Assembly (NCBI GenBank): GCA_008933525.1
Contig: WBUV01000165.1
Location: forward strand, 1-7,055
Source: Bacteroidales bacterium
GTDB lineage: Bacteria > Bacteroidota > Bacteroidia > Bacteroidales > Tenuifilaceae
Direction: 5' to 3'
Length of the DNA: 7,055 nucleotides
Shown piece after piece: positions 1 to 6,739 of this stretch; the first letter of the stretch is position 1; each line of letters begins with the position of its first letter. The notes beneath the pieces are model-generated. The model was not told the origin of the DNA, ran no database searches, and saw nothing but the letters and a program-made list of their open reading frames with translations. A program made the translations under genes and the position numbers.

Positions 1-180
1 TTTATTAGAAAAGTCTTGCATTTACTAATTGAATATTCATTCGGAGCCTATATTAATTAGGTTATTATTACATTTTCTACAGACCTTACAAAAAAAAATG
101 AAAATTCTCTAAAAAATCCAAATGTTGAGCGATGTTTTGATATCTGTGAACAAAAAAATGGCCGAATAGTTCCGTAATCG

Positions 181-203
181 TTTGAAATTTGCTAAATTTC
201 AAA
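181..203. repeat. Perfect 23-base inverted repeat (10-base arms, 3-base centre)
   Basis: The left arm TTTGAAATTT (181-190) and right arm AAATTTCAAA (194-203) are exact reverse complements around the centre GCT. The symmetry ends at the flanking bases (G180 against A204). The repeat ends 98 bases before the kinase start codon. The stem would contain only one G-C pair and no clean T-run follows, so it makes a poor intrinsic terminator. A dyad-symmetric protein-binding site is an equally reasonable reading. The function is inferred; only the symmetry is observed. Confidence 0.55.
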
Positions 204-283
204 ATTATTTCATTTAGTAATTTTATACAAATGGATTAAAGTATTGATAGTTAAAGTTTTATTGTGTTGATATTTTTAACGTG

Positions 284-297
284 ATTCAATATTGAAT
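284..297. repeat. Perfect 14-base palindrome just before the kinase start codon
   Basis: ATTCAAT (284-290) is followed directly by its reverse complement ATTGAAT (291-297), four bases before the ATG at 302. The symmetry breaks at G283/T298. It lies where a ribosome would load and contains the in-frame TGA (293-295) that closes the reading frame upstream of the kinase. As a site with no loop it would work better as a DNA operator than as an RNA hairpin. It may also be chance in DNA of this composition. Confidence 0.4.
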
Positions 298-301
298 TGA
301 T

Positions 302-3145
302 ATGCGAAAGTCGAATGCTAATCATCTTTTCTATAATGCACCCAACACAAGGGAGTTTTTTGGGCATATTCAGCGCTTTTTGGAGGTAGGTTTCTGGTAC
401 TGGGATAGTAAATCTAACCATATCCATTTTAGCAAAAAAATACTTGCTGCAATGGGAATTAAATCCGACGATGAAGGAATTGCTCTTGACGATTTTTTTA
501 GTGCGGTGCATCCCGAAGATAAAAAAGTATTGCAAAAGGCTTTTACCCGATTGCTTTCCGATAAAGCCACTTCTGGCGATTTGGAGTTTAGGATTCTACG
601 AAAAGGTTATTGGCGTTGGGCTCGCACAAAGGCAACCGTTGCCGAACACGATGAGCAGGGAAATGTATCAATTATTATTGGTAAATTCTTCGATATTGAC
701 ACAACCAAGTATACTCCACAACCTGCTGTAACCGAAAAGAAAAATATCTATTTTTCTTTTTTTAGTTTTCGACCAAGCGATAACACATTTCAATGGCTTA
801 ATCCTAGGCAAGCCATATTCAATTTAAAGTCAACAGGTAAGTCGTTTTCGTTATTCGAGGAGTTGAGGGGTTTTGTGTCGGTTGGTGAATTAAACCAAAT
901 TACACAACGTTGGAGGCAATTCGTTAAGTCGACTGAATTAAGTTTTAGCATGGGGTTTAACTATAATGGTCCCGAAAAACTTAGCCGTAGATTAAAGATT
1001 ATTGCATCAAAATATCTTTCCGATGTTGATGTAATTGAGGGCGCAATTGTAGATATTTCTTCGGTTGTTAGCTGGGATGATGGCGATGGCCGTAAGTTGA
1101 AATATCCCTCCTTATTGAATATGCATCAACTATTTGTATTTGGTTTTGATAGCACTAATAATTTATCTTTCTGCAATAAATATTCAGAGAAGATTTTAGG
1201 GTATAAGCAATCAGAACTTTTTGAAGAACAGTTATTAAGAAAATTATTTATTCCTAGTCCTGACACTTACAAGCGATTTATTGATTTTGTTAAAAGTGGC
1301 GGAACAAGACCATTCGAATGCATAATTATTTGCAAGGATGGTTCAGAAAGGGTTGTTTCTTGGTCGCTGGTTCAGGATGTTGATAATATTCACGATACCT
1401 TTGTTGTTGGTAGAGATATTACATTTTTACGACAAGTTGAAGAGAAGAACGATAAACTTGAATCCAGGATTAGTAACGTTTCCTATTTAACCGAAAAACT
1501 CTTACTTCATGCAAACGAAGAAAATCTGTTTGTTGTTTTAGGTGAAGAGTTGGAGCGAATATTCTCCAAAAAGGTAAGTCTGATCTTTTCGTACGATTCT
1601 TCCGATAATTTTATTACGATTGAGGGAATGTTTGGGGTATCGCATAGAGTCTGGGAAAGTTTTATTAACGAGTTAGGCTGGAATCCGGTTGGACGCAGAT
1701 TTATGCTAAAGCCCGAAATCATAGAGTTGATTAGTACCCGTCAACCAATAAAAGTTAGTAAATCGATATATGAAATCTCCGATGGGTTAATTTCTGTTTC
1801 AGCAGCTAAGATTATTGAGAAAAATTTCAATGTTGATGAAATCTACTATTGTAGTTTCTACGCCAATAGTAGGTTTTATGGTGGTATAGTAGTGTTTGAT
1901 TCATTACCAAGTACTGATTTTGAGTTAAGCGTTATGGGCGATATTGCTAATACTACTACATTGGCTTTAAATAAAATTCTCTCGGAGAAAGAGTACTCCA
2001 AGCAAATTGAGAATCTGAAGCAACTTAATAACCGGAAACTTCATTTACTATCGCATGTAAGCCATGAGATTAGAACGCCATTGAATGCAATTCTTGGATT
2101 TAGTCAGCTGCTTTCAAACTCTGAACTTAACGATACAACTAAAAATCAATATATAAATATTATCAATAGCAAAGGGAAGTTGCTAACTAGGTTAATTAAC
2201 GACATAATTGATTTTAACAAGATAGAAAAGGGCGAATTAACCATAGTAAGGTCGGCAGTTAATATAAATAAACTATTACTTGATATTTATAGTTTTTACT
2301 CCAACGAGCTTGAACTGTTTAAAAGAGAAAATATTGAATTGCGAATTTCTATACCTCAAGGAACCGATTTTCTCGAACTTTTTACCGACGAGGGTCGATT
2401 GGTGCAAGTAATTGAAAACATAATTGACAACGCCCTCAAGTTTACTGAACGCGGTACTGTTGAATTTGGGTATACAATTGAACAGGATAAAATTTGCATT
2501 TTTGTCCGCGATACTGGTGTGGGAATAGATCCAAAAATGCAAGAATTAATATTTGAGAAGTACAGACAAATTGAGGCTGGACAGAGTAATAATATCAATG
2601 GCCTTGGTTTACGAATTTCTAAGGAAATTGTATCACTTCTGAATGGCACTATAAGTATTATATCTCAGTTAGGTACAGGCACTACAGTTAATGTTGAATT
2701 ACCGCTAATGGGAAAAGACTCGTATTCTTCAAATCTCGACGAGGAGTCTTTATTGATGGAAAGAAGAGTTGATTTTAAAAACAAGGTAATTCTTATTGTT
2801 GATGATGAGGAAGTTAACTATCTAATTCTTAATGAACTCCTAACGGTTTGGGGTGCAACAACGCTATGGGCAAAAAACGGAAAAGAGGCTGTTGACTTAG
2901 TCAATTCTATTAATCAGAATATCGATGCAGTTTTAATGGATATCCGGATGCCAGTTATGGATGGGTATGCTGCGACTATGGAGATAAAACAAATAAATCC
3001 AAAGATCCCCATAATCGCTCAAACAGCATACGCATCGGAGGAAGATCGCCTGAAAGCTGAAGCCGCTGGGTGTAATGGATATATTACAAAGCCTATTGAA
3101 ACTTCAGTGCTTTCGGAAGTTTTAGAGATATTCCTCAACGCTTAA
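302..3145 (+). CDS. Soluble hybrid sensor histidine kinase (PAS-PAS-PAS-GAF-HisKA-HATPase-receiver)
   Basis: This 947-residue protein should autophosphorylate on histidine and pass the phosphate to its own receiver. The N-terminal sensor has a PAS_3-like fold at about 23-135 (HPED at 70-73), a weaker PAS-like segment at about 147-255 and a third PAS at about 271-375. A GAF-like domain follows at about 395-560. HisKA carries the H-box SHEIRTPLNAILGF with phospho-acceptor H588. The ATPase domain has an N-box with N706 and N710, DTGVGI at 737-742, FEKYRQIE at 751-758 and GLGL at 767-770; an isoleucine (I765) replaces the usual first glycine of the G2 box. The receiver has D834/D835, phospho-acceptor D880, T908 and K930. 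No signal peptide or membrane segment is visible, so it is predicted to be cytosolic. No DNA-binding or Hpt domain follows the receiver, so the next partner must be encoded elsewhere. ATG302 is the first start after an in-frame TGA at 293, and the next Met is residue 51, inside the first PAS. The kinase call is firm; the signal sensed is unknown. Confidence 0.95.
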   Translation: MRKSNANHLFYNAPNTREFFGHIQRFLEVGFWYWDSKSNHIHFSKKILAAMGIKSDDEGIALDDFFSAVHPEDKKVLQKAFTRLLSDKATSGDLEFRILRKGYWRWARTKATVAEHDEQGNVSIIIGKFFDIDTTKYTPQPAVTEKKNIYFSFFSFRPSDNTFQWLNPRQAIFNLKSTGKSFSLFEELRGFVSVGELNQITQRWRQFVKSTELSFSMGFNYNGPEKLSRRLKIIASKYLSDVDVIEGAIVDISSVVSWDDGDGRKLKYPSLLNMHQLFVFGFDSTNNLSFCNKYSEKILGYKQSELFEEQLLRKLFIPSPDTYKRFIDFVKSGGTRPFECIIICKDGSERVVSWSLVQDVDNIHDTFVVGRDITFLRQVEEKNDKLESRISNVSYLTEKLLLHANEENLFVVLGEELERIFSKKVSLIFSYDSSDNFITIEGMFGVSHRVWESFINELGWNPVGRRFMLKPEIIELISTRQPIKVSKSIYEISDGLISVSAAKIIEKNFNVDEIYYCSFYANSRFYGGIVVFDSLPSTDFELSVMGDIANTTTLALNKILSEKEYSKQIENLKQLNNRKLHLLSHVSHEIRTPLNAILGFSQLLSNSELNDTTKNQYINIINSKGKLLTRLINDIIDFNKIEKGELTIVRSAVNINKLLLDIYSFYSNELELFKRENIELRISIPQGTDFLELFTDEGRLVQVIENIIDNALKFTERGTVEFGYTIEQDKICIFVRDTGVGIDPKMQELIFEKYRQIEAGQSNNINGLGLRISKEIVSLLNGTISIISQLGTGTTVNVELPLMGKDSYSSNLDEESLLMERRVDFKNKVILIVDDEEVNYLILNELLTVWGATTLWAKNGKEAVDLVNSINQNIDAVLMDIRMPVMDGYAATMEIKQINPKIPIIAQTAYASEEDRLKAEAAGCNGYITKPIETSVLSEVLEIFLNA

Positions 3146-3188
3146 AGATTTGTTTTTTGTAAAAAAATTTCACACATGACTTTTAAAG

Positions 3189-3219
3189 GGTGATTTTGAG
3201 CCGAAAGATTTTATTTTTG
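3189..3219 (+). promoter_or_regulatory. Candidate Bacteroidetes-type promoter for the aminopeptidase P cluster
   Basis: TATTTTTG at 3212-3219 matches the Bacteroidetes -7 consensus TAnnTTTG exactly. With the usual spacer of about 19 bases, the -33 position would fall on GGTG at 3189-3192, which matches TTTG only in its last two bases. A true TTTG at 3195-3198 is only 13 bases away, which is too close. A transcript starting a few bases after 3219 would have a leader of roughly 20 bases before ATG3248, a normal length. The 102-base gap after the kinase shows no GC-rich terminator, so read-through from the kinase gene is also possible. Confidence 0.4.
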
Positions 3220-3247
3220 TAATCTACCTTTTCAAAAAAAGAATATA

Positions 3248-5023
3248 ATGGAAACTAGTGAGAAACTCAAGGCCCTGCGCCAGCAGATGAAGAAGAAGGA
3301 TATAAACGCATACATAATTCCTCATAGCGATCCTCATATTAGCGAGTATATACCAGATTACTGGAAAATGCGCATTTGGGCGTCAGGCTTTAGTGGCTCT
3401 GCTGGAACACTTGTTATCACAATGGATAATGCAGCCCTTTGGACCGATTCTCGTTACTTTCTTCAGGCCGAACAGCAATTACAGGGCTCTGGCATTGAAC
3501 TTTGTAAAATGGGATTACCAGAAACACCCGATATTACGAGTTGGCTTTCGATGAATCTCAGGAAAGGTTCCACAGTTGGTTTCGATGGTTTGGTTTTCTC
3601 CTTGAATTCTGCTCGCACATATATTGATAGCTTTAAGAAAAAAGGCTTTAGTTGTATTCCCAATATCGATATTGTTTCAAAACTTTGGGACGATAGGCCA
3701 GCGTTGCCCAGTAATAAGGTTTTTTCTCACGAACTTGAGTTTTCAAAAATTTCAATTTCTGAAAAACTTGGTGCAATTAGAAAAGCATTACTAGTACGCG
3801 ATGCAACAGCTTATTTGATGTGCGCTTTAGATGAGATTTGCTGGACTTTCAATATTCGAGGTTCTGATATTGCTTTCAATCCTGTGGTGCTTAGCTATGC
3901 TATTGTTGATGATGATACTGCTACATTATTTATCGATCGAAGTAAATTAGATTCAACTTTACTGGAATACCTGCAGAGCGAGGGCGTTGATGTTAGGGAT
4001 TATGGCAAAGTATCTAAATTTCTATCCAAATTAACCAAAAAGGATACAGTAGTTATCGATCCTGCTAAAACAAACTTCCAAATTCATTCTCAAATACCCG
4101 AAAAAGTTAAGGTGATTGAGACCTTAGGACTTGCAACGGAGATTAAGGCTCGTAAATATCCCGCTGAGGTGGATGGACTTAGATCGGCCATGGTGCAAGA
4201 TGGAGTGGCGATGGTCGAATTCCTTTACTGGCTCGAGAGTAACGTTGGTAAAATTGAAATGACAGAACTTTCTGTTGGCGATAAACTGTTCGAGTTTAGA
4301 AGAAAACGCCAACACTTTGTTTCGGAGAGTTTTGGTTCTATTGTTGGCTATAAGGATCATGGAGCCATTGTACACTATAGTGCATCGCCCGAAACAAATT
4401 ACAGTATCGAAAAGGATGGCTTCTTATTAGTCGATTCTGGCGGACAATACCTAAACGGAACAACCGATATTACAAGAACAATTCATTTGAGTAAGCCAAG
4501 TAAAGACGAAAAGTTTGATTATACTTTGGTTCTTAAAGGAATGATTCGTTTGGCAATGGCAAAGTTTCCTGCTGGAACCCGCGGTTCGCAGCTGGATACT
4601 TTGGCTCGAATGGCACTTTGGTCAAACAATATAAATTATGGTCATGGTACCGGACATGGAGTGGGTTATTTCCTAAATGTACACGAAGGACCTCAGCAAA
4701 TCCGTCCCGATAACCATTTGCCCATAGAGGTAGGAATGTTAATGTCCAACGAGCCGGGTTTGTACCGGGCAGGTAAGCATGGAATTCGAATTGAGAACCT
4801 GATTGTTTGCGTTGATGATGAAACCAACGATTTTGGTCGATTCCTTAAATTCGAAACATTGACTCTTTGTCCAATCGATACTAATCCAATTGATGTTGAA
4901 ATGTTATGGGACGATGAACAAAAATGGTTAAACGATTACCATAGCATGGTATATGAACGGTTATCGCCATTTCTCAATTCCGATCATCAGAAATGGTTAA
5001 AAAATAAAACTCTACCCATTTAA
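3248..5023 (+). CDS. pepP: Xaa-Pro aminopeptidase (aminopeptidase P, M24B family, long form)
   Basis: This 591-residue metallopeptidase should release an N-terminal residue that precedes proline (EC 3.4.11.9), probably with two Mn2+ ions. It has the three-part layout of the long form, as in human XPNPEP1: creatinase-like N-terminal domain at about 5-135, a second such domain at about 155-300, the pita-bread catalytic domain at about 305-525, and the M24 C-terminal extension at about 530-591. The expected metal ligands are all present: D396, D407, H470, E502 and E516. H376 and H479 fall at the spacing of the conserved active-site histidines, in HYSA and NVHEGP. No signal peptide is seen, so the enzyme should be cytosolic and take part in peptide turnover. 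It is first in a + strand cluster, with the lipoprotein gene 11 bases after its stop. The start fits the family N-terminus. The activity looks intact; real substrates could extend beyond simple Xaa-Pro peptides. Confidence 0.95.
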   Translation: METSEKLKALRQQMKKKDINAYIIPHSDPHISEYIPDYWKMRIWASGFSGSAGTLVITMDNAALWTDSRYFLQAEQQLQGSGIELCKMGLPETPDITSWLSMNLRKGSTVGFDGLVFSLNSARTYIDSFKKKGFSCIPNIDIVSKLWDDRPALPSNKVFSHELEFSKISISEKLGAIRKALLVRDATAYLMCALDEICWTFNIRGSDIAFNPVVLSYAIVDDDTATLFIDRSKLDSTLLEYLQSEGVDVRDYGKVSKFLSKLTKKDTVVIDPAKTNFQIHSQIPEKVKVIETLGLATEIKARKYPAEVDGLRSAMVQDGVAMVEFLYWLESNVGKIEMTELSVGDKLFEFRRKRQHFVSESFGSIVGYKDHGAIVHYSASPETNYSIEKDGFLLVDSGGQYLNGTTDITRTIHLSKPSKDEKFDYTLVLKGMIRLAMAKFPAGTRGSQLDTLARMALWSNNINYGHGTGHGVGYFLNVHEGPQQIRPDNHLPIEVGMLMSNEPGLYRAGKHGIRIENLIVCVDDETNDFGRFLKFETLTLCPIDTNPIDVEMLWDDEQKWLNDYHSMVYERLSPFLNSDHQKWLKNKTLPI

Positions 5024-5034
5024 TTTTAAAGAGT

Positions 5035-5718
5035 ATGAGATATCTATCGTTTTTATCATTTTTCTTACTATTTCTGGTTGCTTGTGGTCCTCAGGTAAAG
5101 TTTGTGCAGCCTCAACCTAAGGGAGGCAAAAATCTTTCGCGCTTACCACGAGAACTATATGGTAGATACATTGAAATGAACGATAGCTCATTGTTGGAGA
5201 TAGATAGTTTTAGAGTTGTTACAAGGTGGTTCTCCGAAAAAATAATCCCTCGTGATAGTATTAAGGAAATAGAAAAGGATTTTGAGATTTTGATTCAACG
5301 CGATACCCAGATATACGTTTCAGAAAAAAGAGATAACTGGCTAAGTAGTGGATTAAGGTTAGATGTTAAATTTTTAGATGATTCCGTTAGGGTTAGCGTA
5401 AATGCTGAAAATATTATGTTCGAGGTATCCGATTCACAGCTCGTTCGCAAGTACCGAGGTTATTGCCTGCTTAATACCAGGACAAAGGAGGGATTATGGT
5501 TAATCAAGGTCTTTACTCTTAAAGGTTCAAATTTACATTTCGATGATTTACTGGATGCCGATCAGGTTAAAAATTTAAAACGGATTACTCGCGTTGATGG
5601 CCCTGTGGACTCTGTAAAAAAACAGCCAACGGAGTTCTACCTTAACCCAACTCGTAGAGAGTTGCGCCGAATATTGCGAACTCGAAACAGTGAGCCTAAC
5701 TTCACCAAAGTAAATTAG
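5035..5718 (+). CDS. Lipoprotein of unknown function
   Basis: The 227-residue product starts with a short basic and hydrophobic signal (MRYLSFLSFFLLFLVAC) ending in the lipobox LVAC, so cleavage and lipidation are expected at C17. The residues after it (GPQVKF) lack the acidic surface-export signal known from some Bacteroidetes lipoproteins, so retention on the periplasmic side is more likely than surface display. That is an inference. The mature part alternates short hydrophobic and charged stretches, suggesting a beta-rich fold from about 40 to 180 (beginning ELYGRYIEMND), followed by a basic tail with PTRRELRRILRTR at about 205-217. I do not recognise the family. The gene starts 11 bases after the aminopeptidase P stop and 26 bases before the next start, so co-transcription with both is likely. 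AAAGAG just upstream of the ATG is at best a weak ribosome-binding site. Confidence 0.85.
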   Translation: MRYLSFLSFFLLFLVACGPQVKFVQPQPKGGKNLSRLPRELYGRYIEMNDSSLLEIDSFRVVTRWFSEKIIPRDSIKEIEKDFEILIQRDTQIYVSEKRDNWLSSGLRLDVKFLDDSVRVSVNAENIMFEVSDSQLVRKYRGYCLLNTRTKEGLWLIKVFTLKGSNLHFDDLLDADQVKNLKRITRVDGPVDSVKKQPTEFYLNPTRRELRRILRTRNSEPNFTKVN

Positions 5719-5744
5719 CAATAGTTAAAAAATATTCAAACAGG

Positions 5745-6242
5745 ATGAGAATTTTAATATTCACAATGCTTTTTCTACTAGTTAGTTTCGTTTATGGACA
5801 GAAGACTAAAACACCCGATTACTATATAAACTCAGTGAAGGTTGACTTTTCTAAAACTTTTTTAAATCCTAGCAGTGTCGATTCGTTAAGCATTAGTAAA
5901 AAGACCGAGAATGGTGCTGTTTTTATCTTTGCTAAATCAAACTTTAAACTTGTGAGCTTAGACGATGTTCTTCGAAAGAATAATGCATTGAATACCTCGA
6001 GTAAAAATGTTGTCATCCGAATTAATGGACAAATTATCAATGATATTTCAAATTTGATGATCGACGACAGCTATTTTGTTTACATAGAAACCGAACGGTT
6101 AAAAGATGTAAATTATATAACCGAAAAGTTTAGAGAATTGATTATTATTAATATTTTGCTCGAATCAAAGGAACGAAAACCTCAGATTATGCTTAAAGGT
6201 CAAAAAGATCCACTTAACACTTTAATTGAGGAAATAAAGTAA
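5745..6242 (+). CDS. Small secreted protein of unknown function with two TonB-plug-like motifs
   Basis: The 165-residue product begins with a signal peptide (residues 1-18) with probable signal peptidase I cleavage at VYG|Q. There is no lipobox cysteine or later membrane segment, so a periplasmic or secreted location is expected. The mature part seems to hold the same pattern twice. About residues 27-64 run from YINSVKVDF through LNPSSVDSLSISK to GAVFIFAK. About residues 90-142 run from VIRINGQIIND through IDDSYFVYIETE to IIINILLESK. Each unit resembles the end of a TonB-dependent receptor plug (IDG, then a segment ending in Ile plus a partner, then a hydrophobic strand and Lys), but there is no beta-barrel or TonB box. 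The resemblance is judged by eye and is not a family assignment. The gene is last in the cluster, 26 bases after the lipoprotein gene, and ends 26 bases from the convergent YjbQ-type gene. Confidence 0.8.
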   Translation: MRILIFTMLFLLVSFVYGQKTKTPDYYINSVKVDFSKTFLNPSSVDSLSISKKTENGAVFIFAKSNFKLVSLDDVLRKNNALNTSSKNVVIRINGQIINDISNLMIDDSYFVYIETERLKDVNYITEKFRELIIINILLESKERKPQIMLKGQKDPLNTLIEEIK

Positions 6243-6268
6243 GTTTCTTGTTTGTCGAAAGCTTTAGT

Positions 6269-6685
6269 CTATTCCCCGATAATTTTAACTAATACTCTTT
6301 TACGCCTTTTCCCGTCAAATTCGCCGTAAAAAATCTGCTCCCAAGGACCAAAATCGAGTTGTCCTTGAGTTATTGCAACAACCACTTCGCGTCCCATTAG
6401 GGTGCGCTTTAGATGAGCATCGGCATTATCCTCAAACCCGTTATGTTTATACTGAGAGTGCGGTTTTTCTGGTGCTAATTTTTCTAGCCAAACTTCAAAA
6501 TCGTGGTGAAGTCCGCTTTCATCGTCATTAATAAATATGCTCGAAGTAATATGCATAGCATTTACCAGCACCATACCTTCCTTAATGCCGCTTTCGGCAA
6601 GGCATTTCTCTACATCGCGGGTAATATTAATTAGTTCACGACGCTTGCTGGTCTCAAACCAAAGCTCCTTCCTATACGATTTCAT
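6269..6685 (-). CDS. yjbQ: YjbQ family protein (UPF0047)
   Basis: The 138-residue product has the normal length of the YjbQ/UPF0047 family and its signature in order: [16 protein letters not shown] at 44-59 with H45, [16 protein letters not shown] at 79-94 with H81 and H91, [10 protein letters not shown] at 96-105, GPWEQIF at 113-119 and [10 protein letters not shown] at 121-130. The clustered His and acidic residues suggest a metal or phosphate pocket. Some members have been reported to replace ThiE (thiamine phosphate synthase), but this may be a side activity and no thiamine gene lies in the window. No signal peptide is present, so it is cytosolic. It follows the phospho-sugar mutase gene by 54 bases on the same strand, probably as one transcript. 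AAGGA lies about 11 bases upstream of the ATG, a possible weak ribosome-binding site. The family assignment is firm; the physiological role is not known. Confidence 0.93.
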   Translation of the reverse strand: MKSYRKELWFETSKRRELINITRDVEKCLAESGIKEGMVLVNAMHITSSIFINDDESGLHHDFEVWLEKLAPEKPHSQYKHNGFEDNADAHLKRTLMGREVVVAITQGQLDFGPWEQIFYGEFDGKRRKRVLVKIIGE

Positions 6686-6690
6686 TTTTA

Positions 6691-6738
6691 CTTAATTCCT
6701 TAATAACCAAATTTCTCAAAAGCTCAATAACTCAATAT
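6691..6738 (-). repeat. Degenerate 8-base tandem repeat between the mutase and yjbQ genes
   Basis: Read on the - strand from 6738 down to 6691, the spacer divides into six consecutive octamers. The first three (6738-6715) fit NNWTTGAG, for example TTATTGAG. The fourth (6714-6707) is degenerate (AAATTTGG). The last two (6706-6691) fit NNATTAAG, for example TTATTAAG. The array begins one base after the mutase stop codon and ends five bases before the yjbQ ATG, so it fills almost the entire spacer. Its origin may be replication slippage with later decay. Any effect on translation or mRNA stability is speculation. Confidence 0.5.
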
Positions 6739-6739
6739 C

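Larger units (their letters stand above)
1..301. other. AT-rich non-coding region upstream of the kinase gene
   Basis: No gene is supported here. The + strand frame starting at base 1 is open for 19 codons and stops with TAG at 58-60, so it could be the last codons of an upstream + strand gene, but that length is expected by chance in DNA this AT-rich. The - strand shows only very short frames. The stretch contains a run of nine A (90-98) and two perfect palindromes, listed separately. No exact TAnnTTTG -7 element was found. The nearest matches are TAATTTTA at 218-225 and TATTTTTA at 271-278, and neither has a properly spaced TTTG. The kinase promoter presumably lies here but cannot be placed. 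Confidence 0.6.

Noticed and set aside
1..60. Open + strand frame of 19 codons ending in TAG, possibly the end of an upstream gene
   Set aside because: Too short to separate from chance in AT-rich DNA, and the residues match no family I recognise.
197..225. Possible kinase promoter TTTC-N17-TAATTTTA
   Set aside because: Both boxes miss the Bacteroidetes consensus (TTTG, TAnnTTTG) by one base, and such near matches are common in this composition.
251..535. 94-codon - strand frame overlapping the kinase start
   Set aside because: It lies opposite a well-supported coding region and has no recognisable domain. The other frames overlapping the kinase, peptidase and secreted-protein genes are shadows for the same reason.
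3151..3170. T-rich then A-rich stretch after the kinase stop, as a terminator hairpin
   Set aside because: The stem would be six A-T pairs with a two-base loop and no G-C pair, so it is not a credible intrinsic terminator.
6243..6268. AAAGCTTT palindrome in the convergent gap, as a bidirectional terminator
   Set aside because: It is only eight bases with no loop and no adjoining T-run, so termination in this gap is plausible but not shown by it.
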